Positions 1-7,391 of a DNA stretch of 16,439 nt are shown one piece after another. Location: NCBI GenBank assembly GCA_024227975.1, contig JAAETV010000097.1, positions 1-16,439 on the forward strand, in the 5' to 3' direction. The notes below the pieces were generated by a model. The model did not search any database, had not been told where the DNA came from, and saw only the letters and a program-made list of their open reading frames with translations. A program made the translations under genes and the position numbers. The DNA is from Actinomycetes bacterium (GTDB lineage Bacteria; Actinomycetota; Acidimicrobiia; Acidimicrobiales; SZUA-35). The stretch's first letter is position 1. Every line of letters begins with the position of its first letter.

Positions 1-1
1 C

Positions 2-157
2 GCCGGCTGGACCACCATGGAGCTCGATCACCAGCTGCGATGGTACGGCCGTGGACGCGATCCCATCGAGGTAGTGGTCAACCTCGGCGGACCAGGCCGC
101 CGCTGGACCCCGCCCCTCCCACCCTTCACAGAACTGGAGCGCCGCCCACGTCATTGA
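2..157 (+). CDS. C-terminal end of an unrecognised protein (partial, strand uncertain)
   Basis: An open frame enters from the left edge and stops at TGA 155-157, giving about 51 residues with a proline-rich tail. I do not recognise the family. It lies 66 bases before the corrinoid-protein start, so it could be the preceding gene of that operon. The same triplets read on the minus strand are also open, and from an ATG at 154-152 they give an equally protein-like N-terminus that would run off the left edge, divergent from the corrinoid gene. Base composition by codon position does not decide between the two, so the strand is a weak preference only. Confidence 0.3.
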   Translation, partial: AGWTTMELDHQLRWYGRGRDPIEVVVNLGGPGRRWTPPLPPFTELERRPRH

Positions 158-210
158 TACTGCGATGATCCCATCCTCAGGTGACGGGACGAGGGAATGG
201 TGACTCAACG

Positions 211-215
211 AAAGG
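211..215 (+). promoter_or_regulatory. Ribosome binding site that sets the corrinoid-protein start
   Basis: AAAGG lies 8 bases before the ATG at 224. An in-frame ATG at 197 has only GAGGG touching it, too close to function well. The protein from 224 also begins as family members usually do, directly with the first helix of the helical domain. Confidence 0.5.
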
Positions 216-223
216 CAACAATC

Positions 224-859
224 ATGGCGATCCTCGATCAGCTCTACGACGCGATACTAGATGGTGATGACGACGAGGCAGGTGAGCTCACCCGTCGGGC
301 TCTGGCCGAAGGTGTCGATCCGCAAGTGATCATCGACGAGGCAATGGTGCTGGCAATGGCCGAGGCCGGGCGCCAGTTCGAATCGCAAGAGAGCTTCGTT
401 CCCGACCTCGTCACCGCGGGACGGGCAATGAAGGCGGCCTTGGAGCCACTGCGACCCCTGCTGGCCGCCACCGGCGCTCAGTACGTGGGCCGGGTTGTGG
501 TCTGCACTGTGCAGGGCGACCTGCACGACATTGGCAAGAACCTGGTAGCGGCAATGCTGGAAGGGGCCGGCTTCGAGATCATCGACCTTGGAGTCGACGC
601 TTCTCCCAACGAGATCACGCTGGCTATCGAGGAGCACGATCCCGATCTGATCGGGCTTTCGGCCCTGCTGACCACCACGATGCCGTCCATGAAGGCGACG
701 ATCGAGGCGATCGAGTCATCCGGCCATCGAGAGAGGGTCAAGGTGCTCATCGGTGGCGCTCCGGTCAACGAAGCGGTTGCGAAGGCGTACGGGGCTGATG
801 CCTACGCCGAAAACGCCAACGCGGCAGTGCGTGCGGCACTCAAACTGGTGGAGACATGA
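224..859 (+). CDS. Corrinoid (B12-binding) methyl-carrier protein, MtaC/MtbC type
   Basis: A cytoplasmic methyl carrier: its bound cobamide accepts a methyl group from a substrate-specific methyltransferase and passes it to a second one. From the ATG at 224 it has 211 residues, a usual length. Residues 1 to about 85 form the helical cap domain (the EAGRQFE and FVPDL stretches are typical). The rest is the Rossmann-like B12 domain with DLHDIGKN, whose His is the lower cobalt ligand in this family, then the GLSALLTTT loop and IGGAPV glycine pair that hold the nucleotide tail. It is followed after 165 bases by a UroD-type methyltransferase, the usual partner. An upstream in-frame ATG at 197 would add 9 residues. 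The carried methyl group's source cannot be read from the sequence. Family assignment is firm; the named subtype is inference. Confidence 0.93.
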   Translation: MAILDQLYDAILDGDDDEAGELTRRALAEGVDPQVIIDEAMVLAMAEAGRQFESQESFVPDLVTAGRAMKAALEPLRPLLAATGAQYVGRVVVCTVQGDLHDIGKNLVAAMLEGAGFEIIDLGVDASPNEITLAIEEHDPDLIGLSALLTTTMPSMKATIEAIESSGHRERVKVLIGGAPVNEAVAKAYGADAYAENANAAVRAALKLVET

Positions 860-891
860 TTCGTTACAGGGATCAAACCCACGCCGGCGGC

Positions 892-912
892 CTAGCCACC
901 CGATCGGGCTAG
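892..912. repeat. Short inverted repeat between corrinoid and methyltransferase genes
   Basis: CTAGCC (892-897) pairs with GGCTAG (907-912) around a 9-base loop, and the middle contains the perfect palindrome CCCGATCGGG (899-908). It lies 33 bases after the corrinoid-protein stop. There is no T run after it, so it may be a weak hairpin, a processing site or an operator rather than a standard terminator. The rest of the 165-base gap shows nothing clear apart from the GAGG (1016-1019) serving the next gene. Confidence 0.3.
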
Positions 913-1024
913 TTCCAAGGTGACTGCGACGATCCCCAACTCCAGGATTCGTGAAGCCATTGATGGCCTTGGATCAGGGCACACCACCCGACGAAAACCC
1001 GTCGATCGATGAGATGAGGTTCTC

Positions 1025-2311
1025 ATGACCGCAGAAGCGAATGACACGAATACGCCCAGTCGATCAAGGGTGCGAGAGACATTGGCTCATCGTGAACCAG
1101 ATGCCATCCCGATTGATTTTGGGAGCACACCTGTGACGGGAGTCCATGTGACCATCGTCGATCAGCTTCGTTCCCACTATGGGCTCGAACGACTTCCCAT
1201 AAAGGTGCACGAGCCGTACCAGATGTTGGGCATGATCGACGACGATCTGAAGAGGGCAATAGGGGTCGATGTGGAGGGTGTACCACCTCGAGAAACGATG
1301 TTCGGGTTCCGCAATGACAGTTGGAAGCCGTGGACCACGAACCACGGCCTCGACGTGCTTGTTTCCGGCGACTTCGTCACGACTGTCGACGACCGAGGTG
1401 ACACGCTCATCTACCCGCTGGGCAACATTGACGCGCCACCCAGTGGGCGGATGCCCAGGACCGGGCACTTCTTCGACACGATTGTTCGTCAGGAAGAGAT
1501 AGTCGAAGCCGAGCTCGACCCCTCCGACAACCTCGAGGAGTTCAACTTCGTCACCGACGATGACCTCGACGACTTCCAACATGACGTCGACGAGGCCGTC
1601 ACCACAGGCAGGGCGGTCGTAGCCCTCCTCGGGGGCCTGGCACTGGGAGATATCTCTCTGGTCACAGCACCCAACCTCGAACACCCGCGGGGCATCCGCG
1701 ACATCACCGAGTGGTACGTGTCGATCAAGAAACGACCCGACTATGTGCGATCGATCTTCGAAGCTCAGGTCGAGATCGCGCTCGAGAACCTGGAGCGGAT
1801 CCACGGTCGCGTAGGCGACCAGCTCGACGTGGTCATGACATGCGGGACCGATTTCGGCACCCAGAACTCGGCATTCTGCTCGCTCGAGACCTTCGACACG
1901 CTCTGGTTCCCCTACTACAAGCGGCTCAACGACTGGATTCACGAGAACACGACCTGGAAGACCTTCAAGCACTCATGCGGGTCGGTGGAGAACTTCATCC
2001 CTTCGTTCATCGAGTGCGGGTTCGATGTGCTCAATCCGGTGCAGTGCTCGGCCAAGAACATGGAAGCACCTCACCTGAAGAAGGAGTACGGCCGCGACAT
2101 CGTGTTCTGGGGCGGCGGCGTGGACACACAGAGCACACTCCCGTTCGGAACCCCCGGCGAGGTTCGAAAGGAGGTCCTCGAGCGCTGCGAAATCTTCGCA
2201 CCGGGCGGGGGGTTCGTGTTCAACTCGATCCACAACGTTCAGGCCCTCACCCCGATGGAGAACATCTTGGCGGTGATCGACGCGGTCCACGAATTCAACG
2301 GAACGACATGA
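1025..2311 (+). CDS. Uroporphyrinogen decarboxylase-superfamily methyltransferase (corrinoid-dependent)
   Basis: A 428-residue member of the UroD-fold family that includes MtaA/MtbA methyltransferases, which move methyl groups between a corrinoid protein and a thiol or a methylated substrate. The ATG is preceded by GAGG with 5-base spacing. Family marks are the KHSCGS motif, with H316 and C318 placed like the zinc-binding His-x-Cys of MtaA, then a VLNPVQ strand, the GGGVDTQ turn and the C-terminal PGGGFVFNSIHNVQ segment. Where MtaA has its third zinc-ligand Cys (an APGCG motif), this protein has APGGG, so metal binding or substrate differs. True UroD is about 350 residues and lacks the HSCG motif, so heme synthesis is unlikely. 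The corrinoid gene upstream supports a role in demethylating some methoxylated or methylated compound; the substrate is unknown. Confidence 0.85.
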   Translation: MTAEANDTNTPSRSRVRETLAHREPDAIPIDFGSTPVTGVHVTIVDQLRSHYGLERLPIKVHEPYQMLGMIDDDLKRAIGVDVEGVPPRETMFGFRNDSWKPWTTNHGLDVLVSGDFVTTVDDRGDTLIYPLGNIDAPPSGRMPRTGHFFDTIVRQEEIVEAELDPSDNLEEFNFVTDDDLDDFQHDVDEAVTTGRAVVALLGGLALGDISLVTAPNLEHPRGIRDITEWYVSIKKRPDYVRSIFEAQVEIALENLERIHGRVGDQLDVVMTCGTDFGTQNSAFCSLETFDTLWFPYYKRLNDWIHENTTWKTFKHSCGSVENFIPSFIECGFDVLNPVQCSAKNMEAPHLKKEYGRDIVFWGGGVDTQSTLPFGTPGEVRKEVLERCEIFAPGGGFVFNSIHNVQALTPMENILAVIDAVHEFNGTT

Positions 2312-2360
2312 TTCAACCGACGGCTGCGGTGTGTGCTCGACTGATACGCAACGTGATTCT

Positions 2361-2368
2361 GGAAAGGA
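2361..2368 (+). promoter_or_regulatory. Ribosome binding site for the NodB-family deacetylase
   Basis: GGAAAGGA ends 7 bases before the ATG at 2376 and selects that start over an in-frame upstream codon at 2331, which would add 15 residues of no family resemblance. Confidence 0.6.
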
Positions 2369-2375
2369 ACAACTC

Positions 2376-3227
2376 ATGAGTGTCTCTGTCTGTCTGAGCT
2401 TTGATTTTGACGGGATCTCGTCGTGGTCCGGCGGGGCCCGCAACACCCGTTCGCCGAACCTGATCGCCCGGGGCGAGTTCGGGGCGGTGGGGGCCGAGCG
2501 CCTACTCGACCTGTTGCGCGACCGCCAGCTCCCATCCACCTGGTTCACGCCCGGCCATACGATCGACACCTGGCCGGAGTTGTGCCAGCGCATTGCCGAC
2601 GAGGGGCACGAGCTCGGGTACCACGGCTACTGCCACGAGAGCCCCTCCAGCAAGCGGGACGAGGCTGACGAGCGGGCCATCCTGGAGAAGGGGATGTCGT
2701 GCATCGAAGGTATATGGGGCCGGCCGCCGGCCGGCAGCCGGATCGCAGGCGGCAACCTCGGGGCCCGCTGGGTCGACCTGATGCTGGAGTACGGCTTCTC
2801 CTATGACTCGTCGATGTCGCCCCACGATGTGCAACCGACCTGGGTCCGCAAGGGTGACGTGGCCCGCACCGATGGTCCTCACGAGTTTGGCGACCCGGTC
2901 GATCTTGTCGAGTTGCCGTTCGACTTGTCGCTGGATGACTGGCCCTACTTCAGTCCCAACCAACCCCGGCAGGAGGGTTTGCGGCCTCCGAACGACGTGT
3001 ACGACATCTGGGCAGCCGAGTTCGACTACCTCAACGAGCGGCTCGGTGAGGGGGTTCACGTTCTCTGCCTACACCCCCAGTGCATCGGTCGGGGGAGCAG
3101 GATGCTCATGCTCGAGCGGCTGATCGACCACATGGCATCCGCCGATGGCGTCAGTTTCCGGACCATGGAGGATGTGGCTGATGGATTCAGAAAGGCCAAG
3201 ACCCAGGCCGCTCTCACCGAGAGCTGA
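2376..3227 (+). CDS. Polysaccharide deacetylase family (NodB-homology) protein
   Basis: A 283-residue metal-dependent hydrolase of carbohydrate-esterase-4 fold, with no signal peptide or membrane segment, so it is probably cytoplasmic. The NodB motifs are in order: FDFD with D10 and D12 (catalytic base and metal Asp), HGYCH with H83 and H87 (metal ligands), R122 in the SRIAGG turn, D144 in YDSSM, and H233 in CLHP. All catalytic positions are kept, so it should be active. The family includes peptidoglycan and chitin-oligomer deacetylases, but also PuuE-type allantoinases and other amidases of small molecules. Absence of an export signal favours a soluble small amide as substrate. It begins 64 bases after the methyltransferase on the same strand and may be co-transcribed. 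Its last 14 bases overlap the end of the opposite-strand hydrolase gene. Confidence 0.85.
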   Translation: MSVSVCLSFDFDGISSWSGGARNTRSPNLIARGEFGAVGAERLLDLLRDRQLPSTWFTPGHTIDTWPELCQRIADEGHELGYHGYCHESPSSKRDEADERAILEKGMSCIEGIWGRPPAGSRIAGGNLGARWVDLMLEYGFSYDSSMSPHDVQPTWVRKGDVARTDGPHEFGDPVDLVELPFDLSLDDWPYFSPNQPRQEGLRPPNDVYDIWAAEFDYLNERLGEGVHVLCLHPQCIGRGSRMLMLERLIDHMASADGVSFRTMEDVADGFRKAKTQAALTES

Positions 3228-3993
3228 TGAACTCCATGATGGCCTGATTGAAGGCCTCCGGTTGGTCGATGTTGACCGAGTGGCCACCGTCGAGGTTGAC
3301 GACCTGGAGATCGTCGATGGCCGCCATGGCCTGCTCGACGCAGGGCTGGAAGGCCTTTTCGAATCGGCCGTTGATCAGCAGCGTTGGCACCTGGAGGCGA
3401 TGGAGGTCGTCGGTGGAGTGCCACGGGCCGCCCGAGGGAAGGTGGCGAAACACCGTTAGCGGCATGGAGTCTGCCGCCTCGATCATACGGGCCTTGAGGT
3501 CGGCAGGGAGCCGACTGGCGTTGCTCGGATGATAGGGCAGGGCCCGAATCTGATCCCGAGTCGGTTCGGCCGGGGGTCCACCGCCATCCTGGTCACCCGC
3601 TTGCTTGCCGACCAGGCCAAACACGGCCCGTGAGTTGGTGAACACCAGCCCGGCCACGCGGTCCGGGTGGCGCAGGGCGTAGCGGATCAGCATCGCCCCG
3701 CCCAGTGATTGGCCGACCAGCCACCAGCGATCAATGCTCCGCTCGTTGCGAATATGGTCGAGCTGGTCGAGCACGGAGTCGGCCCGGTAGGCCGCAGAGT
3801 CATCGGGGCCAGGGGACCCACCGTGTCCAGGTTGTTCGGTCAGCAGCAGCCGCAGCTCATCCCCGAGCCGATGCCGGTTCGGCTCCCACTGCAGGTTGCT
3901 CGACATGAACCCGTGGAGGAACAGCACCGGCGGACCGTCGGGGTTGCCAGTGTCCTCGACATGGAGCTCATAGGCACCGGGTTCGTCAGTCAT
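3214..3993 (-). CDS. Alpha/beta-fold hydrolase
   Basis: A 259-residue single-domain hydrolase. It shows the oxyanion HGF turn at 27-29, the nucleophile elbow GQSLGG with S96, and the late DGGHSVNIDQPEAF segment supplying catalytic H238. The acid is not in its most common place: a NGRFEKAFQP strand carries Glu instead of the usual Asp, so either this Glu or a residue elsewhere completes the triad. Cap-domain residues from about 120 to 190 are unremarkable. No signal peptide is present. The start ATG overlaps the stop of the upstream glycosyltransferase in an ATGA (3990-3993), implying translational coupling. The substrate is unknown; esters, C-C bonds (MhpC-like) or lactones are all possible. 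Confidence 0.9.
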   Translation of the reverse strand: MTDEPGAYELHVEDTGNPDGPPVLFLHGFMSSNLQWEPNRHRLGDELRLLLTEQPGHGGSPGPDDSAAYRADSVLDQLDHIRNERSIDRWWLVGQSLGGAMLIRYALRHPDRVAGLVFTNSRAVFGLVGKQAGDQDGGGPPAEPTRDQIRALPYHPSNASRLPADLKARMIEAADSMPLTVFRHLPSGGPWHSTDDLHRLQVPTLLINGRFEKAFQPCVEQAMAAIDDLQVVNLDGGHSVNIDQPEAFNQAIMEFISSR

Positions 3994-5186
3994 GGAGCTA
4001 CCTCGTTCCTCGGGTGAGTCCGTGCCGCCTGGCGCAGGACCCGGTCGATCTGGGGGGCGATGACCTCGGGGGCGAAGCGGGCCGTAGCCCGCTCCCGAGC
4101 CCGGGCGGCCATGGTCGCTGAGCCCTCGAGGTCGGCCCGGCCCGCCATGATGACCTGGGCCAGGTGGTGGGGGTCACCCGGTCGGCTCAGCCGACCGTCG
4201 ACACCATCCTCCACAAGATCGAGAACCCCGCCCGCACTGGTAGCGACGATCGGACGCCCGCTCAACATCGCCTCGACGATGACCCGCCCGAACGGCTCCG
4301 GATCGTTCGAGGTGTGGGCGACGAGATCGCAGGCTGCCATCAGCCGGGGAACGTCGGACCGGAAACCGAGGAAGTGGACCCGCCCCTCCAACCCGAGGTC
4401 GTGCACCTGACGGCTGAGACCGGCGGCGTAGTCGTCCTCGCCGAACAAGGCCCCGCCGACGATCACCGCCACCACGTCGTCGGAGCAGTGGGTGAGGGCC
4501 TCGATCAGGACGTGCTGGCCCTTCCACGGTGAGAGGCGGCTGAAGCAACCGACCACGTACGCCTCCGGTTCGAGCTCGACCCCGAACCTCGCCCCACGGT
4601 CGATCGGTTGCTCCTCCACCGGGTGGCTTGGCGGCTCGAAGCTGTATTCGATCACCTCGGTCCGCTCCCCGATTCCACCGGCGGCGACGTAGGACTCGAC
4701 GGTGGCCGCCGAGTTGGCGATGATACGCGTCGCCCGATTCGCCAGGAGTACCGACGCCCGCCGATTGGCTGGGCTGAAGTGGGCTGGGATGAGCAGATCG
4801 TGGAGGTGGAAGACCAGCGGCCGCCGGGCGACGGCGGCAGCGATGGTTCCGACAACGAGCGCCTTCTGAGTGTTGGCGTAGATCAGGTCGAACTCACGAG
4901 CCAGCCGAGCCACCCGTGTCACCTGAGGCGCCATCCGGCCCAGCCCGACCAGACCCCGCCCCAGCGAACTAGATCGTGCGACCCCGAAGCCGGCGTCACC
5001 CCGCCCGGCCTGGGCCAGGACCCGGACAGGCGTGCCGTCGTCCTCCAGCATGCGACGAAACGGCCCGTCCTCGAACAGGACGACGAGAGAATTCGTCCGA
5101 TAGCGGGCAGCGATGTCCCGAAGGGACAGCTCGGCGCCCCCGAGCTGCCCGGTCTGATCCAGGAACAGGGTTCGGGGCATGACCAT
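3990..5186 (-). CDS. Glycosyltransferase family 4 (GT-B fold)
   Basis: A 398-residue retaining glycosyltransferase of GT4 type that moves a sugar from a nucleotide-sugar donor. The N-terminal Rossmann domain starts with LFLDQTGQLGGAELS, whose GGAE (16-19) is typical of the acceptor-side loop. A FHLHD strand follows at 126-130. The donor domain carries FSRLSPWKG, with R217 and K222 placed to bind the nucleotide diphosphate, and the E-x7-E motif with E297 and E305 in EPFGRVIVE. No transmembrane helix is evident, so it acts in the cytoplasm or loosely at the membrane. A second ATG two codons later is also possible; neither has a clear Shine-Dalgarno. It is first in a two-gene unit with the alpha/beta hydrolase. 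The acceptor (glycolipid, polysaccharide or small metabolite) cannot be told. Confidence 0.92.
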   Translation of the reverse strand: MVMPRTLFLDQTGQLGGAELSLRDIAARYRTNSLVVLFEDGPFRRMLEDDGTPVRVLAQAGRGDAGFGVARSSSLGRGLVGLGRMAPQVTRVARLAREFDLIYANTQKALVVGTIAAAVARRPLVFHLHDLLIPAHFSPANRRASVLLANRATRIIANSAATVESYVAAGGIGERTEVIEYSFEPPSHPVEEQPIDRGARFGVELEPEAYVVGCFSRLSPWKGQHVLIEALTHCSDDVVAVIVGGALFGEDDYAAGLSRQVHDLGLEGRVHFLGFRSDVPRLMAACDLVAHTSNDPEPFGRVIVEAMLSGRPIVATSAGGVLDLVEDGVDGRLSRPGDPHHLAQVIMAGRADLEGSATMAARARERATARFAPEVIAPQIDRVLRQAARTHPRNEVAP

Positions 5187-5283
5187 GGGAGTGTACGTGG
5201 TGGCCGCACTGGCTGTTGCGCCCGATACGGACGCGGCGAATCACTGGTCGAGGCGGCGACCATCGACGAGAATAGGATGTGAC
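5187..5283. promoter_or_regulatory. Divergent intergenic region, promoters expected
   Basis: The 97 bases between the minus-strand glycosyltransferase and the plus-strand flavin protein must hold start signals for both, since the genes point apart. I see AGGA (5274-5277) as the binding site for the flavin-protein ATG at 5284, but no convincing -35/-10 pair on either strand. Confidence 0.4.
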
Positions 5284-5949
5284 ATGGCCGATCGAACTCC
5301 ACCGACCGAGCGGACCCGTGTCCGCCGCATTCCCGAGCGGGGCTACTATGACGCAGCCTCGATCAACCCCATCCTCGACGAGGCGCTGGTGTGCCACGTG
5401 GCGTTCGTGCACGACGGCCAACCCGTGTCAATCCCCGCCGTCCACGGCCGCATCGGCTCTGACCTGTACCTCCACGGCTCCGTGGCCAGCCGGATGCAGC
5501 GCAGTCTGGCTGAAGGAATCCCGGTTGCCGTGTCGGTAGCAATTGTCGACGGATTCGTCATAGGGCGAAGCATCCTCAGCCACTCGATGAACTACCGCTC
5601 CGTCGTGCTCTTCGGTGTGGCCGAGGCCGTATCGGATGAAGAGGAGAAGCGAGCCGCTCTCATCGCGATCACCAACTTCATCCTTCCCGATCGGTGGGAT
5701 GCCATTCGGGAGCCGACCGAGGCCGAGTGGGCACAGACCCACGTTCTCCGGATCCCCCTGGCTGAGGCTTCGGCCAAGATCCGCACCGGACCCCCGATCG
5801 AGGAGACCGAGGAGGACTACGAGCTCGACGCCTGGGCAGGTGTCATCCCGCTCCGCATCGCCGCCAGCGTGCCAGTGCCCGGACCGCGCCAGGAACCCAC
5901 AGCACCAGTGCCCCCGGACGTGACAGGCGTGGTCGAGCGGTACCCATGA
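5284..5949 (+). CDS. Pyridoxamine 5'-phosphate oxidase-like flavin-binding protein
   Basis: A 221-residue split-barrel protein of the PNPOx-like group that binds FMN or a deazaflavin; members are mostly uncharacterised, and relatives include NimA-type nitroreductases. Visible family segments are the N-terminal RIPERGYYD, ILDEALVCHVAF, the LYLHGS strand, HSMNYRSVVLFG with its conserved His-Ser-x-Asn-Tyr cofactor-pocket run, KIRTGPP and WAGVIPL near the end. These run in the usual order, and the length is normal. The start at 5284 is chosen because AGGA lies 6 bases before it; the frame is open further upstream but overlaps the divergent gene. There is no secretion signal. A specific reaction cannot be assigned. 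Confidence 0.9.
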   Translation: MADRTPPTERTRVRRIPERGYYDAASINPILDEALVCHVAFVHDGQPVSIPAVHGRIGSDLYLHGSVASRMQRSLAEGIPVAVSVAIVDGFVIGRSILSHSMNYRSVVLFGVAEAVSDEEEKRAALIAITNFILPDRWDAIREPTEAEWAQTHVLRIPLAEASAKIRTGPPIEETEEDYELDAWAGVIPLRIAASVPVPGPRQEPTAPVPPDVTGVVERYP

Positions 5950-6133
5950 TCCCTTGCGGGTGCGCATAGGAGAATCACACTCATCGCGCCCGTCGATGGC
6001 CAAGGCGTAGGACCGGTTCCCTTGTCTGAGCTGAACGCCAGGCCCGCGCTGACGACCCAAACGATCCCACCAATCCTGTGCACGGAACGGGTATGGCGTG
6101 ACGGGTGGATTATTGGACTTGGGGCGTTCGACT

Positions 6134-6162
6134 TTGGCCGCAAGTCGGAGGCTGGATAGGTT
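6134..6162 (+). promoter_or_regulatory. Possible promoter before the M24 peptidase gene
   Basis: TTGGCC (6134-6139), a 17-base spacer and TAGGTT (6157-6162) resemble a vegetative -35/-10 pair (4 of 6 and 3 of 6 consensus positions). It would give a short leader holding the perfect AGGAGG at 6182-6187. The rest of the 245-base gap before the gene shows nothing I can name. Confidence 0.3.
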
Positions 6163-6194
6163 GACGGCGCGGCTGTCCCGCAGGAGGTTGACCG

Positions 6195-7361
6195 ATGTAT
6201 ACGGTGCACATGGATCCCGGCGCGCGCCTGGCCCGGATGAAGGCTGCTGTCGGTGAGGCCGGTCTCGACGCCCTCATCGGCACCAGACTCAAGACCGTCA
6301 CCCACGCTTGCGGCGCCTTCTGCCCGTGGCGTAGTGCGGTGATTGTTCCGGCTGAGGGTGACGTCATCCTGATCTGCCCTTCGATGGACTCGGTGCGCCT
6401 CGGTCAGGAGGGGTGGCTGGACCATATTGTCGGTTATTCCCGCCAATCCATGATGGCTACCGTTGGGGCCCAGATCACCGAGCTCGGCCTCGCCGGGGGT
6501 CGACTCGGGATCGAGGACGGGTCGTCGGTCTATCTTCCTGAGGGCTTCATCACCCGGGGCGAATACGAGGACTTGCAGGGGGCTCTTCCCGAAGCCACCC
6601 TGATCGACGGCCACAAGATCGTGGATCGCCTCACGATGGTGAAAGAGGACGCCGAAGTGAGCCTGATGCGACAGGCAGCTGCGATCGTCGACTGTGGACA
6701 AGATGCAGTTGCCCAGTCTCTTCGGCCTGGTATGAGCGAGAAGCAGATCGCCGGGGTGGCCGAGAAGGCCATGCGCGACGCGGGGAGCGAGTTTGCCTGG
6801 ACTTTCACCGGCGGTCAGGAGATTGCGTCGGGTCCGCGTACCTGGACGGGCGCCTGTACCCCGGCCACCGACAAGTTGGTGCAGAGGGGCGAGTTCGTTC
6901 TCATCGATTTGCACGCCATGTACGGCTTGATGCTCGGTGATGTTGCCCACAATGCGGTCCTCGGTGAGCCTACGCCCGCCCAACGAAGTGTCATCGAGGG
7001 GTTCTCCGCGACCTGCCACAAGCTGGTCGAGAACATGCAACCGGGGCGGACGTTGGGCGAGGTGGCGCGCCGCACGCGCGAGTTCGTCGCCGAGCAGGGT
7101 TGGGCCGGATTCATCCGCGGTTTCGGGCACGGGATCGGTCATATGGGCGACGAGTGGTATCCGACCCTGACCGATGTGGAGATACCAGGGGTCTCTGACC
7201 CCGACTATGTACTCGAGCCGAACTACATACAAGAGATAGCGGTCACAGCCAATCTGGCCGGGGTAGGCGGCCTCCGGATGGAACGGCCACTGGTCATCAC
7301 CGAAGACGGCAACGAGGTGCTATCCAAGGTGCCATTCGAGCCCTACATCGTCGACTGCTAG
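6195..7361 (+). CDS. M24-family metallopeptidase (Xaa-Pro aminopeptidase/creatinase-like)
   Basis: A 388-residue pita-bread-fold protein. Residues 1 to about 140 form the N-terminal creatinase-like domain and 150-380 the catalytic domain. Putative ligands of the two-metal site are all present: D238 and D249 in the IDLH...GD segment, H312 in GFGHGIGH, E347 in IQEIAV and E363 in RMERP. Spacing and motifs depart from the textbook aminopeptidase P pattern (no TRT after the second Asp, no EPG before the first Glu), so it may act on a small amide or amidine instead of a proline peptide, as creatinase and ectoine hydrolase relatives do. AGGAGG at 6182-6187 sits 7 bases before the ATG, the strongest ribosome binding site in the window. 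It converges on the guanine deaminase gene with a 30-base gap. Confidence 0.85.
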   Translation: MYTVHMDPGARLARMKAAVGEAGLDALIGTRLKTVTHACGAFCPWRSAVIVPAEGDVILICPSMDSVRLGQEGWLDHIVGYSRQSMMATVGAQITELGLAGGRLGIEDGSSVYLPEGFITRGEYEDLQGALPEATLIDGHKIVDRLTMVKEDAEVSLMRQAAAIVDCGQDAVAQSLRPGMSEKQIAGVAEKAMRDAGSEFAWTFTGGQEIASGPRTWTGACTPATDKLVQRGEFVLIDLHAMYGLMLGDVAHNAVLGEPTPAQRSVIEGFSATCHKLVENMQPGRTLGEVARRTREFVAEQGWAGFIRGFGHGIGHMGDEWYPTLTDVEIPGVSDPDYVLEPNYIQEIAVTANLAGVGGLRMERPLVITEDGNEVLSKVPFEPYIVDC

Positions 7362-7391
7362 AAGCACCTCGACACACACCGGCATTGGGGC

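Noticed and set aside
1..223. Cobalamin riboswitch before the corrinoid-protein gene
   Set aside because: I looked for the B12-box type conserved core and hairpins and saw none; the gap is also too short.
1064..1972. Minus-strand open frame of about 300 codons
   Set aside because: It is the antisense of the UroD-type methyltransferase, whose motifs are clear on the plus strand; the minus reading has no family resemblance.
5210..5225. Third CTGTTGCG occurrence as an IS end
   Set aside because: Only the 8-base core matches and similar cores occur inside coding sequence (near 2511), so it is taken as chance.
4608..5282. Plus-strand open frame opposite the glycosyltransferase
   Set aside because: Shadow of a clear GT4 enzyme and it would run into the flavin-protein start.
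5817..7232. Minus-strand open frame of about 470 codons across the flavin protein and M24 gene
   Set aside because: Long antisense frames are common in high-GC DNA. Both plus-strand proteins have strong family motifs and this frame would erase their intergenic region.
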